Source: Streptomyces sp. V4I2
Lineage (GTDB): Bacteria; Actinomycetota; Actinomycetes; Streptomycetales; Streptomycetaceae
Length of the DNA: 64,000 nt
NCBI RefSeq assembly: GCF_030817655.1
Contig: NZ_JAUSZM010000003.1
Coordinates: forward strand, 5,084,001-5,148,000
Direction of reading: 5' to 3'
The notes beneath the pieces were generated by a model, which was not told the DNA's origin, did not search any database, and was given only the letters and a program-made list of their open reading frames with translations. The translations under genes were made by a program, and so were the position numbers. How positions within the stretch are numbered: the stretch's first letter is position 1; each line of letters begins with the position of its first letter. Positions 16,237 to 24,330 of the stretch are shown here, in pieces.

Positions 16237-16320
16237 CCCCGCACACCATGCACAGCATGCACAGCATGCACACCGTGAGCATCCTGCACATCCCGCACAT
16301 CCCGCACATCCCGCACATCG
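16237..16320. repeat. Nonamer repeats (catgcacag and catcccgca) between the regulator gene and murQ
   Basis: The gap of 112 bases is filled by short repeats: catgcacag-type units, then four copies of cacatcccg. The murQ ribosome-binding site GGAAAGAG follows at once. Because of this, the spacing between regulator and murQ can vary without harm. Confidence 0.85.
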
Positions 16321-16339
16321 GAAAGAGCCGACTCCCACC

Positions 16340-17272
16340 ATGACCTCGACCTCCGATCCCGGTGATCTCCAGGCCCAGTTGGAATCCCTCACCACCGAGG
16401 CCTTCCGCCCCGAACTCGCAGACATCGACCGGCTGCCCACCCTCGACATCGCCCGCCTCATGAACGTCGAGGACGCCTCCGTGCCGGACGCGGTCACCCG
16501 GCGGCTTCCTCAGATCGCCGCCGCGATCGACGCCGTCGCCGAGCGGATGAGTCGCGGCGGCCGGCTGATCTACGCCGGCGCCGGAACCGCCGGACGACTC
16601 GGCGTGCTGGACGCGTCCGAGTGTCCGCCGACCTTCAACACGGACCCGTCCCAGGTCGTGGGCCTCATCGCGGGCGGCCGGGAAGCCATGGTCACCTCGG
16701 TCGAGGGGGCCGAGGACTCGGCGGAACTGGCCCGCGCCGACCTCGACGCCCTCGCGCTGACCCCGGCCGACACGGTGGTCGGCGTCTCCGCCTCCGGCCG
16801 CACCCCGTACGCCATCGGCGCGGTCGAACACGCCCGCGAGCAGGGCGCGTTGACCATCGGCCTGGCCTGCAACGCGGACAGCGCGCTCGCGGCGGCCGCC
16901 GAGCACGGCATCGAGATCGTCGTCGGCCCCGAGCTCCTCACCGGCTCCACCCGTCTCAAGGCGGGCACGGCCCAGAAGCTCGTCCTCAACATGCTGTCGA
17001 CGATCACGATGATCCGCCTCGGCAAGACCTACGGAAACCTCATGGTCGACGTACGCGCCTCGAACGAGAAGCTGCGCGCCCGCTCCCGCCGCATCGTCGC
17101 GATCGCCACCGGCGCGGCGGACGAGGAGATCGAGCGAGCCCTCGCCGCCACCGACGGCGAGGTGAAGCACGCCATCCTGACGATCCTGGCCGACGTCGAC
17201 GGCCCGACGGCGGCCCGCCTTCTGGAGGAGTCGGACGGGCATCTGCGGGCGGCATTGGCGGCTGCTGGCTGA
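16340..17272 (+). CDS. murQ: N-acetylmuramic acid 6-phosphate etherase
   Basis: This is a 310-residue lyase of the MurQ family. It cleaves the lactyl ether of MurNAc-6-phosphate to give GlcNAc-6-phosphate and lactate in peptidoglycan recycling. It has RLIYAGAGTAGRLGVLDASE, CPPTFNTDP, the catalytic Glu region SVEGAEDS, GVSASGRTPY, and LLTGSTRLKAGTAQKLVLN with NMLST. The C-terminal helical UBA-like part ends in AALAAAG. GGAAAGAG precedes ATG 16340. The product feeds NagA, also in this window. Confidence 0.95.
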   Translation: MTSTSDPGDLQAQLESLTTEAFRPELADIDRLPTLDIARLMNVEDASVPDAVTRRLPQIAAAIDAVAERMSRGGRLIYAGAGTAGRLGVLDASECPPTFNTDPSQVVGLIAGGREAMVTSVEGAEDSAELARADLDALALTPADTVVGVSASGRTPYAIGAVEHAREQGALTIGLACNADSALAAAAEHGIEIVVGPELLTGSTRLKAGTAQKLVLNMLSTITMIRLGKTYGNLMVDVRASNEKLRARSRRIVAIATGAADEEIERALAATDGEVKHAILTILADVDGPTAARLLEESDGHLRAALAAAG

Positions 17273-17324
17273 TGCGCCAACTGGCCTTGTTAGCTTGGGC
17301 GTTCGCTCAGGGGGAGGAAACCAC

Positions 17325-18167
17325 ATGAAGCCCACGACCACGTTCCGTATCGGCGGAGACCTGGAGGTACGCCGGCTCGGATTAGGCGCGATGCGACTGC
17401 CGACCGAACCGGAGGACGCCCGCGCCGCGTCCGTCGCGCTGCTCCGGCGGGCGGTCGAACTGGGCGTCACCCTCATCGACACGGCGCACCTGTACGACTG
17501 GGGAGCCAACGAGGAGCTCGTCGCCGAGGCCCTGCACCCCTACCCCGCCGACCTCCTCGTCACCACCAAGGTCGGCGTCGTACGAACAGAGTCGGGCGAC
17601 TGGTCCTACGACGCCCGCCCGGCCTCCCTGCGCACCCAGGTGGACGAAGCCCTGCGCCGCCTGCGCACCGACCGCGTCGAACTCCTCCAACTCCACCGCA
17701 TCGACCCGGACACCCCGCTCGCCGACCAGCTGGGCGCGCTGGGCGACCTCCGCTCGGAAGGCAAGATCGGCCGGATCGGCCTGTCCGAGGTGACGGTCGC
17801 GGAGCTGGCCGAGGCCCGCACGATCGTCGACATCGCGAGCGTCCAGAACCGCTACAACGTCCTCGACCGCGAGTACGAGCCGGTACTCAAGGCGTGCGAG
17901 GCGGCGGACATCGCCTTCCTGCCGTGGCGGCCCGTGGCGCCGGGCGCGGCGGAAAAGGACCCCGAGATCACGGCGGTCGCATCCGAGCTGGAGGCGACCC
18001 CGACCCAGGTCGCCCTGGCCTGGCTGCTCGCCCACTCGCCGGTGACGGTGCCGATTCCGGGGACGGCGAGCATCGGTCACCTGGAGGACAACGTGGCGGC
18101 GGCGGACATCCGGCTGACCCGGGACCAGTACGACCGCCTCAACAGGGCAGCCGCCCCTCCTTGTTGA
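17325..18167 (+). CDS. Aldo/keto reductase with a TTA codon
   Basis: This 280-residue protein starts at ATG 17325 after GGGGAGG. The catalytic tetrad is visible: Asp52 and Tyr57 in IDTAHLYDWG, Lys82 in VTTKVG, His124 in LLQLHRID. LGLGAMRL and the C-terminal PIPGTASIGHLEDN are family marks for NADPH binding. Codon 20 (17382-17384) is TTA, the rare leucine codon read only by the bldA tRNA in Streptomyces. The 3' end overlaps the convergent hypothetical gene by 29 bases. The substrate is unknown. Confidence 0.9.
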   Translation: MKPTTTFRIGGDLEVRRLGLGAMRLPTEPEDARAASVALLRRAVELGVTLIDTAHLYDWGANEELVAEALHPYPADLLVTTKVGVVRTESGDWSYDARPASLRTQVDEALRRLRTDRVELLQLHRIDPDTPLADQLGALGDLRSEGKIGRIGLSEVTVAELAEARTIVDIASVQNRYNVLDREYEPVLKACEAADIAFLPWRPVAPGAAEKDPEITAVASELEATPTQVALAWLLAHSPVTVPIPGTASIGHLEDNVAAADIRLTRDQYDRLNRAAAPPC

Positions 18168-18537
18168 CCCTGCGGACCCGCGCCCGCAGCACCTCCTCCT
18201 GCAGCGCGGGGCCCGTCGACTCCGGCGGACAGTCCCACTCCCGCCCGCCGGCGACGGGCCGCAACTGCACCCGCCCACCGACATGCCCCATCACCTCCCC
18301 GAGCCGCCCGTCCCGCACGTCCACGACATGTGTACCGACCGCGGGCCGCTCCCCACGCAGGACGGAGGCGAGCCGCTCGGCGGTACGGACGTTGCAGCGC
18401 CCGAGCTCGACGAGGGCGAACGGCTCGTCGCTCGCGCCGGTCACTGGGTCGATGCGTAGGGACGGCAGGACGATACCGACGCCCACGAGGGCCTCCCGCA
18501 CCAACTCCACGACTTCTTCGGTCGACCGCACGGCCAT
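18139..18537 (-). CDS. Hypothetical protein (132 aa), divergent from an XRE regulator
   Basis: GGAGG stands eight bases before ATG 18537, a strong start. The protein reads AVRSTEEVVELVREALVGVG, then LGRCNVRTAERLASVLRGER, then MGHVGGRVQLRPVAGGREWD. It is small, soluble and strand-rich at the C terminus. Genes of this kind often face XRE/DUF5753 regulators in Streptomyces, and this is so here. The family has no function that I can name. Its end overlaps the aldo/keto reductase tail-to-tail. Confidence 0.75.
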   Translation of the reverse strand: MAVRSTEEVVELVREALVGVGIVLPSLRIDPVTGASDEPFALVELGRCNVRTAERLASVLRGERPAVGTHVVDVRDGRLGEVMGHVGGRVQLRPVAGGREWDCPPESTGPALQEEVLRARVRRVNKEGRLPC

Positions 18538-18652
18538 CTCACTACCTCCACGCTGAGTTCCCGGTTCGCAACACAACGTGGCCGCCACGCTTCTAACCTG
18601 GCCATACCGGATGCTCCAACAACCTCTGCTGTGGGACAGGGAGTCGCCAGAC

Positions 18653-19492
18653 ATGCCAGGACCGAAGGACCTCGACCCCTCCTCCTCACCTCGCGCCCTG
18701 CTCGGCGCCGAACTCCGCCACGCGAGAGAGAAAGCCGGCCTGAGCCAGGAGGACCTCGGCCTACGCCTCTTCAGCAGCGGCTCGTTCATCGGGCAGTTGG
18801 AGGCGGGTACGCGGCGGATGCAACCCGAGTACGCGCGGATGCTGGACGAGGTGCTGGGGACGGAGGACTTCTTCGCCAGGAACTGCGGGGCGTCGGCCAA
18901 GTCGAAGTATCCGGAGCACTTTGCCGAGGCGGCGGAGGCAGAGGAGGGGGCTACGGCGATCAGGGAGTACGCGTCGATGCTGATCCCCGGCCTGCTCCAG
19001 ACTCCCGCCTACGCACGGGCCGTGTGCCGCGCATACCAGCCGACAGCACCGGAGGAGGCCATCGAGGAACTGGTCGTGGCCCGGATGGAGCGGGCCCGCA
19101 TCCTCGACGATCCAACAAGGCCGTTGTTGTGGGCGGTGATTGACGAAGCCGCCTTGCGTCGAGTGACGGGGGAGCGCGCCGTGATGGCAGAGGTGCTGCA
19201 CCACATCTCCGGCCTGATGCGCCGGAACCGGGCCATCGTCCAGGTGCTTCCGTTCGACGCGGGGGCACACCCGGTGATGCAGGGGTGCGTCAAGCTGATG
19301 GACTGCGACGACGCGCCTGCACTGGTCTACCTCGAAGGTGTCGGCACCGGACGACTGGAGGACGACCCCGCCACCGTGTCGCGCTACCGGCACTATTACG
19401 ACCTCCTCACGGCCTCGGCCCTCTCGCCGGGGAAGTCCCTGGCCTTGATCGAGGCGATGGCGCAGGATTACGCCCATGAGGAGCATCCCTGA
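18653..19492 (+). CDS. XRE-family regulator with DUF5753 domain
   Basis: The start ATG 18653 has GGGAG nine bases upstream and gives 279 residues. The helix-turn-helix LRHAREKAGLSQEDLGLRLF lies at about residues 20-39, with the recognition part SSGSFIGQLEAGTR. The rest (LIPGLLQTPAYARAV, LLWAVIDEAALRR, VLPFDAGAHPVMQG) is DUF5753. Such proteins pair with small DUF397 proteins, and the stop here overlaps the DUF397 start. The BldB/WhiJ-type systems of Streptomyces belong to this group. The target genes are unknown. Confidence 0.9.
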   Translation: MPGPKDLDPSSSPRALLGAELRHAREKAGLSQEDLGLRLFSSGSFIGQLEAGTRRMQPEYARMLDEVLGTEDFFARNCGASAKSKYPEHFAEAAEAEEGATAIREYASMLIPGLLQTPAYARAVCRAYQPTAPEEAIEELVVARMERARILDDPTRPLLWAVIDEAALRRVTGERAVMAEVLHHISGLMRRNRAIVQVLPFDAGAHPVMQGCVKLMDCDDAPALVYLEGVGTGRLEDDPATVSRYRHYYDLLTASALSPGKSLALIEAMAQDYAHEEHP

Positions 19493-19691
19493 GTACGACC
19501 TGGACGCAACGACCTGGCACAAGTCCAGCTACAGCGGTGGCAGCGGTGACAACTGCCTGGAAGTGACCCACGACCACCTCCCCGCCCTCATCCCCGTCCG
19601 CGACTCCAAGAACCCCCACGGCCCGAAGCTCGCGTTCCGGGCGCAGACCTGGTCGGCATTCGTCGAGGCGGTCGTAGAGGTCAGGATCTGA
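19476..19691 (+). CDS. DUF397 domain protein (XRE partner)
   Basis: This 71-residue protein has the DUF397 signature: WHKSSYSGGSGDNCLEV, then VRDSKNPHGPKLAF and WSAFVEAV. The ATG lies 17 bases inside the XRE gene in another frame, so translation is coupled. In characterised pairs the DUF397 protein acts with or against the XRE partner. Confidence 0.92.
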   Translation: MRSIPEYDLDATTWHKSSYSGGSGDNCLEVTHDHLPALIPVRDSKNPHGPKLAFRAQTWSAFVEAVVEVRI

Positions 19692-19716
19692 CCTCTACGA
19701 CTCCTAGCGTGACCCC

Positions 19717-20250
19717 ATGACCGACACCACACACGCCATCACCACCGACGAGCGCACCGACCTGCTGGAAGCGCTGGCCCACAGCCGGCGCTTCCTGCGC
19801 TTCACGACGCGCGACCTCACCGACGAGCAGGCCGGGCGGCGGACCACCGCCAGCGCGCTGTGCCTGGGCGGCCTGATCAAACACGTCACATCGGTGGAGC
19901 GGCACTGGGCGGACTTCATCCTCAACGGCCCGTCCGCCATGCCCGACTTCACCGCCATGACCGAGGCCGACTTCGCCCGGCGGGCCGACGACTTCCGGAT
20001 GCTGCCCGGCGAGACGCTGGCCGGTGTGCTGGCCGACTACGACGAGACGGCCCGCCGGACCGACGAGTTGGTCACGACCCTGCCCGACCTGAACTCCACG
20101 CACCCGCTGCCCGAGGCTCCATGGAACGAGCCCGGGGCTCGGTGGTCGGCCCGCAGGGTGCTGCTGCACATCGCCGCCGAGACCGCCCAGCACGCGGGCC
20201 ACGCCGACATCATCCGCGAGTCCCTGGACGGCGCGAAGAGCATGGGCTGA
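19717..20250 (+). CDS. DinB/DUF664-family protein
   Basis: This is a 177-residue protein with a four-helix bundle: LLEALAHSRRFLRFTTRDL, LGGLIKHVTSVERHW and VLLHIAAETAQHAGHADIIR. The three His residues in these motifs form the usual DinB metal site. TAGCGT ends six bases before ATG 19717 and no ribosome-binding site is seen, so the transcript is probably leaderless. It may be a thiol transferase of the bacillithiol/mycothiol type. The substrate is unknown. Confidence 0.85.
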   Translation: MTDTTHAITTDERTDLLEALAHSRRFLRFTTRDLTDEQAGRRTTASALCLGGLIKHVTSVERHWADFILNGPSAMPDFTAMTEADFARRADDFRMLPGETLAGVLADYDETARRTDELVTTLPDLNSTHPLPEAPWNEPGARWSARRVLLHIAAETAQHAGHADIIRESLDGAKSMG

Positions 20251-20355
20251 CCGGCCCCGAAGCTCAAGCCTCCAGCTCCGAGCCCTCTTTCTGAGGAATG
20301 GGTGGCGGGCCCCAACCCGCCCTCCCACCCCGCGTGTTGACTTGACGCGTTCGGC

Positions 20356-20385
20356 TTGCCACGCAGAGTCACGATCGTCTAGCGT
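20356..20385 (+). promoter_or_regulatory. Promoter of the HTH/zinc-ribbon gene
   Basis: TTGCCA (20356-20361) and TAGCGT (20380-20385) are spaced by 18 bases. They would start a leader of about 85 bases that contains the hairpin at 20407-20443. Confidence 0.5.
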
Positions 20386-20406
20386 GCCCGGATAACGAGA
20401 CAGAAC

Positions 20407-20443
20407 AGCCCCCGCCAGGTGCTAGCAACACCTGCGGGGGCTT
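20407..20443 (+). promoter_or_regulatory. GC-rich hairpin in the leader of the HTH/zinc-ribbon gene
   Basis: The arms AGCCCCCGC and GCGGGGGCT (nine pairs) continue, after a one-base bulge, as AGGTG/CACCT, with the loop ctagcaa. The hairpin lies 34 bases before ATG 20477. No U-run follows, so it is not a classical terminator. It could attenuate transcription, protect mRNA or bind a protein. Confidence 0.7.
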
Positions 20444-20476
20444 GACCTACGAGATCGAAGGAACAGTTCGATCCCC

Positions 20477-21355
20477 ATGGCTGACGCCCAGCTTAGTGCT
20501 GCCTTCCTGCCCGCGCACGCCCTCTCCCACCCGATGGCCAGTCCGGGTTACGGAAAACGCTCCGCACCCGACCAACGCCCCCGCACCGCGGCCGACTTCG
20601 CCCACCTCCCGCCCCGCGAAGCCGCCATCGCCGCGTTCATCGACCGTCTCCCCGACGGCGCCGACATCTCCGTAAAGACGCTGGCCAAGGTGCTGCCGTA
20701 CGGACAGTGCGCCCTCCGCACCGCCCTCAACCGCCTCCAGCAGGCAGGCCACTTGCGACGGGGGCGCGAACATCTGACCATCGAGTCCTCCGGCTCCCGC
20801 TGGATCACCCGATCGTGGTGGTCCCGTACCGCGCGCGACGACGACTGGTGGGCGGCCTTCGCACGAGGTGACGCGCCGGAAGAATCCCGGCCGTCCCCGC
20901 CGACCCGCTCCCGCGCCTACATCCTCCTCGCGGCCCTCGGTCGCGAAACCCCCGCGCTCTCCCTCTCCGCCGCCGACTGCGCGGCCCTCGCTCCCCTGGT
21001 CACCGAGTGGTACGCCCGCGGCGCCACCGACACAGTCGTACGCCACGCCCTGACCTCCGGCCTCCCCGTCCCGGTCCACAGCCCGGCCGCCTTCCTCCAC
21101 AAGCGCCTGACCACCAAGCTCCCGCCGGAGCCTGAGCCAGAGCCCGCACCCCGCCCACCCCTCCGCATCCTGGAGTGCGCGAAGTGCCGCGCCCCGGGCC
21201 GCGCCGAGGCCCTGCCGGGCGGCATGTGCGGCACATGCCGGGGCGAGCGCGCCCCGGATCACCTCAACGCGCCCCTGCCCGCCCCCGCCATCCACGCTCA
21301 CGCGGCAGGCATCCGTGCCGCAATGTCCCAACGACGTGAAAGGACACTCGTGTGA
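20477..21355 (+). CDS. HTH protein with C-terminal zinc ribbon
   Basis: The protein has 292 residues. Residues about 50-110 form a winged helix: REAAIAAFIDRLPDGADISV, LAKVLPYGQCALRTALNRLQ, AGHLRRGREHLTI. A middle helical region and a Pro/Glu linker lead to CAKCRAPGRAEALPGGMCGTC, a four-Cys zinc ribbon. I know this architecture as a multi-copy Streptomyces family without assigned function. It is followed 59 bases later by a Uma2 gene. The promoter and hairpin leader upstream look like a fixed part of the unit. Confidence 0.8.
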   Translation: MADAQLSAAFLPAHALSHPMASPGYGKRSAPDQRPRTAADFAHLPPREAAIAAFIDRLPDGADISVKTLAKVLPYGQCALRTALNRLQQAGHLRRGREHLTIESSGSRWITRSWWSRTARDDDWWAAFARGDAPEESRPSPPTRSRAYILLAALGRETPALSLSAADCAALAPLVTEWYARGATDTVVRHALTSGLPVPVHSPAAFLHKRLTTKLPPEPEPEPAPRPPLRILECAKCRAPGRAEALPGGMCGTCRGERAPDHLNAPLPAPAIHAHAAGIRAAMSQRRERTLV

Positions 21356-21414
21356 CTGCTCCTACGGTCCGACATGACCATTCCAGGGCACGATGTGAGG
21401 AAGGAGGCAACGCC

Positions 21415-22095
21415 ATGACCCCTGACACCGCTGAGCGCCCGCAGATGTCCGTCGAGGACTTCGAAGAACTCGTCCGCCGGGCTCCAAGGGAGCTGCGGAA
21501 CCGCTTGGAGTTCCTCGGCGGGAGGCTGTGCGTCCGGCACGGCCCGCTCGATGTCGACGAATTCGAGGAGCTTGCCGCGGTGGCCCCCGAAACCGTGCGG
21601 CTGGAGTACATCAACGGAAAGGTAGTAGTCAAGGCCATGCCGGACGGCAACCACACTTCGATCTTCATGTGGCTGCTGCGCCAGTGCATGCAGCATCGCC
21701 CCGACCTGGACCTCGCGCCCGAGCGTGGTGTCAAGGCGGAGGCGTACCGCAAGGGCCGCGCCCGGACGGACGGCTTCCTGGCACCGGTGGACCACTTCAA
21801 GGGCGACGGCGAGTGGTCCGAAACCGACGGCGCCCTCATGGCCGTCGAGATCACCTCACACGACAAGGACACCGACCAGCGCGACCGAATCGACAAGCCC
21901 GTCGGCTACGCGGAGGCCGACATCCCCGTCTACCTCCTCATCGACCGCGACAACAACACCCTCACGGTCTTCAGCGAGCCCAAGGACGGCCGGTACCAGT
22001 TGTCCTCGTCCTACCCCTGGGGAGCTACCGTGGCGATCCCCCACCCCGTAGGGATCACCCTGCACACCGAAAAGCTCAAGGACTACGCCGACTGA
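21415..22095 (+). CDS. Uma2-family restriction-endonuclease-fold protein (DUF820)
   Basis: GGAAGGAGG precedes ATG 21415, and the protein has 226 residues. The PD-(D/E)XK core is RTDGFLAP (Asp), LMAVEITSHD (Glu) and then DKPVGYAEADIPVYLLID, with the usual Uma2 end. The N terminus carries the family entry motif twice: SVEDFEELVRRAPRELRNRL with LEFLGGRLCV, then VDEFEELAAVAPETVRLEY with INGKVVV. Uma2 proteins are abundant in actinobacteria and cyanobacteria. DNA cleavage has rarely been shown. The next gene overlaps its stop codon. Confidence 0.85.
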   Translation: MTPDTAERPQMSVEDFEELVRRAPRELRNRLEFLGGRLCVRHGPLDVDEFEELAAVAPETVRLEYINGKVVVKAMPDGNHTSIFMWLLRQCMQHRPDLDLAPERGVKAEAYRKGRARTDGFLAPVDHFKGDGEWSETDGALMAVEITSHDKDTDQRDRIDKPVGYAEADIPVYLLIDRDNNTLTVFSEPKDGRYQLSSSYPWGATVAIPHPVGITLHTEKLKDYAD

Positions 22096-22664
22096 TGAAC
22101 CACGCCCAGCTCACCGCCCTGGGCCGCGCCCTCCGTCTCCTCGGGGAGCACGGCGAGGCCCTCACCGGGGACACCCCGGATACCCGGCTCCACGAGGTCA
22201 AGGCCGATCTCAAGCGTGCCCTGGATCTGCTGCAGGACAGCGTCACCGGGGCCGCGCCCTCCACGCGATGCCCCGAGCACCCGAACGGGCCCGTCGACGA
22301 GAACGCCCACGATCTCTGCCTGCTCTGCGAGACCCGGCGCCGCGCGGCCCGCCGCTCGGAGTACAACGGGCCCTCCGCGCAACCGCACCCCACCGACCCC
22401 ACCCCCTCCCGCTACGGCGTGCGCGAGGACCGGCCGCAGCCCCAGCAGCGGTGGCTGCCGGAGCTCTGGAACGGACAGGCGTGGCAGTTGTGCGGGACCC
22501 CGCGCCGGGACCGGCACGAGGCCGAGCTGTATCTCGCCGCCCAGCGGCGCGGGCCGAGGGCCGCCATGGCCTACCGGCTCGTGCACGAGTTCACCGACTA
22601 CGAGGTCCTGCGGGTGTGGGGCACCCCGGTCCGCGTCGACATCGAGCCGCTCGGGAACCTGTAG
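22095..22664 (+). CDS. Hypothetical protein with a four-residue Cys/His motif, coupled to Uma2
   Basis: ATG 22095 overlaps the Uma2 stop (TGATG), so translation is coupled. The 189-residue protein starts with a helix (LTALGRALRLLGEHGEAL), then has CPEHPNGPVDENAHDLCLLC, a likely small zinc finger. A disordered stretch follows, then an alpha/beta tail (WLPELWNGQAWQLCGTPRRD and YRLVHEFTDYEVLRVWG). No family is recognised. Coupling suggests a shared job with the Uma2 protein. Confidence 0.75.
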   Translation: MNHAQLTALGRALRLLGEHGEALTGDTPDTRLHEVKADLKRALDLLQDSVTGAAPSTRCPEHPNGPVDENAHDLCLLCETRRRAARRSEYNGPSAQPHPTDPTPSRYGVREDRPQPQQRWLPELWNGQAWQLCGTPRRDRHEAELYLAAQRRGPRAAMAYRLVHEFTDYEVLRVWGTPVRVDIEPLGNL

Positions 22665-22682
22665 AAGCCCCCGGCTCCGAGG

Positions 22683-24245
22683 TCAGCCCAGCAGCGGCAT
22701 CGGCGCGAACTCGTACCCCTCCCACAGCCGCCTCGACGCCTCCTCCGGATACGCCCTGACCTGCGGCTCAGCATCCATGACCTGCACCAGCCGCCGCTGC
22801 GTGTCGTACGCCGGCCAGCCCGGGTCGCCCGTCCTCGCGAACGCCGTCCAGGACTCCCGGAAGCGGGACGACAGCGCCCGCCCCTCCGGCGGGACCTCTC
22901 CGCCGGGGAACAGCATGATGCCGATGTCGGCGGCGAACGTACCGAAGAGCAGCGGGATGTCCAGCGCGTGACAGGCGCCCAGCGCGCCTCCGCCGCCCGG
23001 CGCCGTCCAGGTCAGCTCGTAGACGTGGGCGCGGCCGCCGCCCGCGAGCTGGGCCTCGGCCAGGTGGTGGCTCGGCATGCCGAAGAGCCAGTCGGTCTGG
23101 ACGCGTTCGAACAGTTCACCCGGCGAGGCGTCGGGGAAGGCCGCACGGTAACCGTCCTCACCCGCCTCACCCGCCTCCCCCGGCGCGAACAGCCGCAGTG
23201 CCCACCGCGCCTGCTCCTCCGTGATGTTCCCCAGTTGCCCGCCCATCGCCAGGAACAGCCGGAACTCGTCCCGGTTGTGGCCGACGACCAGCTCCACGTC
23301 CCGGCCCGCCCCGGCCGCCAACGCCTGCCAGGGCGTGACCGGCAGGACCTCGCCGTCGACCACGGGTGAGAAAGGGGTGAGCGTCGGGGCGGCCCGGCCC
23401 CACCTGTCCAGGTACTGCATCATCTTCCCGCCCAACGCCTCGCCCGCGGCGGGGAGTGTGCGCGGATCCACGCTCGACAGCTCCGCGACCGTGGGCCGCA
23501 GTCCCGCCTCCCCCGCGATCGCGGTCGCGATGTCACGGGCCAGGGCGTCGGAGAAGTACGTGCCGGGCACGCTCTGGGCGATGGCCCGCCGGAACAGGCC
23601 GGACGCGCTCGGCATGGCCAGCAACGCCGCCACCGATCCGGCGCCGGCCGACTCGCCGAAGACGGTCACCTGGCCGGGGTCGCCGCCGAACGCCGTGATG
23701 TTGTCCCGTACCCAGTGAAGTGCGGCGACCTGGTCGAGCAGGCCGCGGTTGGCGGGGGCGCCCTCGATGTGGGCGAAGCCCTCGATGCCGACGCGGTAGT
23801 TCAGGGAGACGACCACGACGTCACCGTCGTGCGCGATGTGCCGGGCGTCGTAGCCGGGGCTGCCGGCGTGGCCGAGCTTGTAGGCGCCGCCGTAGATCCA
23901 CACCATGACCGGGCGGTGGGCGGCCGGGTCCGGGTCGGGCGTCCAGACGTTGACCGTCAGCCAGTCGTAGCCCAGGGGTACGTCCAGGCCCGCGCCGCCC
24001 CGGCCGAGGAACGCCGCCTCCTGCGGGGGCGGCGGGCCGAAGGCGTACGCGTCGCGTATGCCCTCCCACGCCGGGGCCGGGCGGGGCGCCTGGAAGCGTG
24101 CCTCTCCGACCGGCGGGGCGGCGAACGGGATGCCGCGGAAGACGGTCAGCCCGTCCTCCCGGCGCCCGCGCACCGCCCCGCCTTCGGTACGGACCACAGG
24201 CGGGGCGGAGTCGGTCGTGGGGTCTCGGGGCTCGGTCGTCGTCAT
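22683..24245 (-). CDS. Type B carboxylesterase/para-nitrobenzyl esterase
   Basis: This 520-residue alpha/beta hydrolase starts at ATG 24245 with an AGGAG about ten bases upstream. It has the oxyanion strand VMVWIYGGAY, the nucleophile elbow VFGESAGAGS with Ser199, an acid in GHNRDEFRLF and a His in LGACHALDIPLLFG. No signal peptide is present, so it acts in the cytoplasm. It hydrolyses carboxyl esters. The natural substrate is unknown. It converges on the Cys-motif gene, with 18 bases between the stops. Confidence 0.92.
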   Translation of the reverse strand: MTTTEPRDPTTDSAPPVVRTEGGAVRGRREDGLTVFRGIPFAAPPVGEARFQAPRPAPAWEGIRDAYAFGPPPPQEAAFLGRGGAGLDVPLGYDWLTVNVWTPDPDPAAHRPVMVWIYGGAYKLGHAGSPGYDARHIAHDGDVVVVSLNYRVGIEGFAHIEGAPANRGLLDQVAALHWVRDNITAFGGDPGQVTVFGESAGAGSVAALLAMPSASGLFRRAIAQSVPGTYFSDALARDIATAIAGEAGLRPTVAELSSVDPRTLPAAGEALGGKMMQYLDRWGRAAPTLTPFSPVVDGEVLPVTPWQALAAGAGRDVELVVGHNRDEFRLFLAMGGQLGNITEEQARWALRLFAPGEAGEAGEDGYRAAFPDASPGELFERVQTDWLFGMPSHHLAEAQLAGGGRAHVYELTWTAPGGGGALGACHALDIPLLFGTFAADIGIMLFPGGEVPPEGRALSSRFRESWTAFARTGDPGWPAYDTQRRLVQVMDAEPQVRAYPEEASRRLWEGYEFAPMPLLG

Positions 24246-24330
24246 CGTCGGCGCGCTCCTCGCGATCGTTGCCTTTCTGAATCATTGCTCTTGACCATGA
24301 CTCAGGACAAGCAAGCGATCGCGCCTCCGG

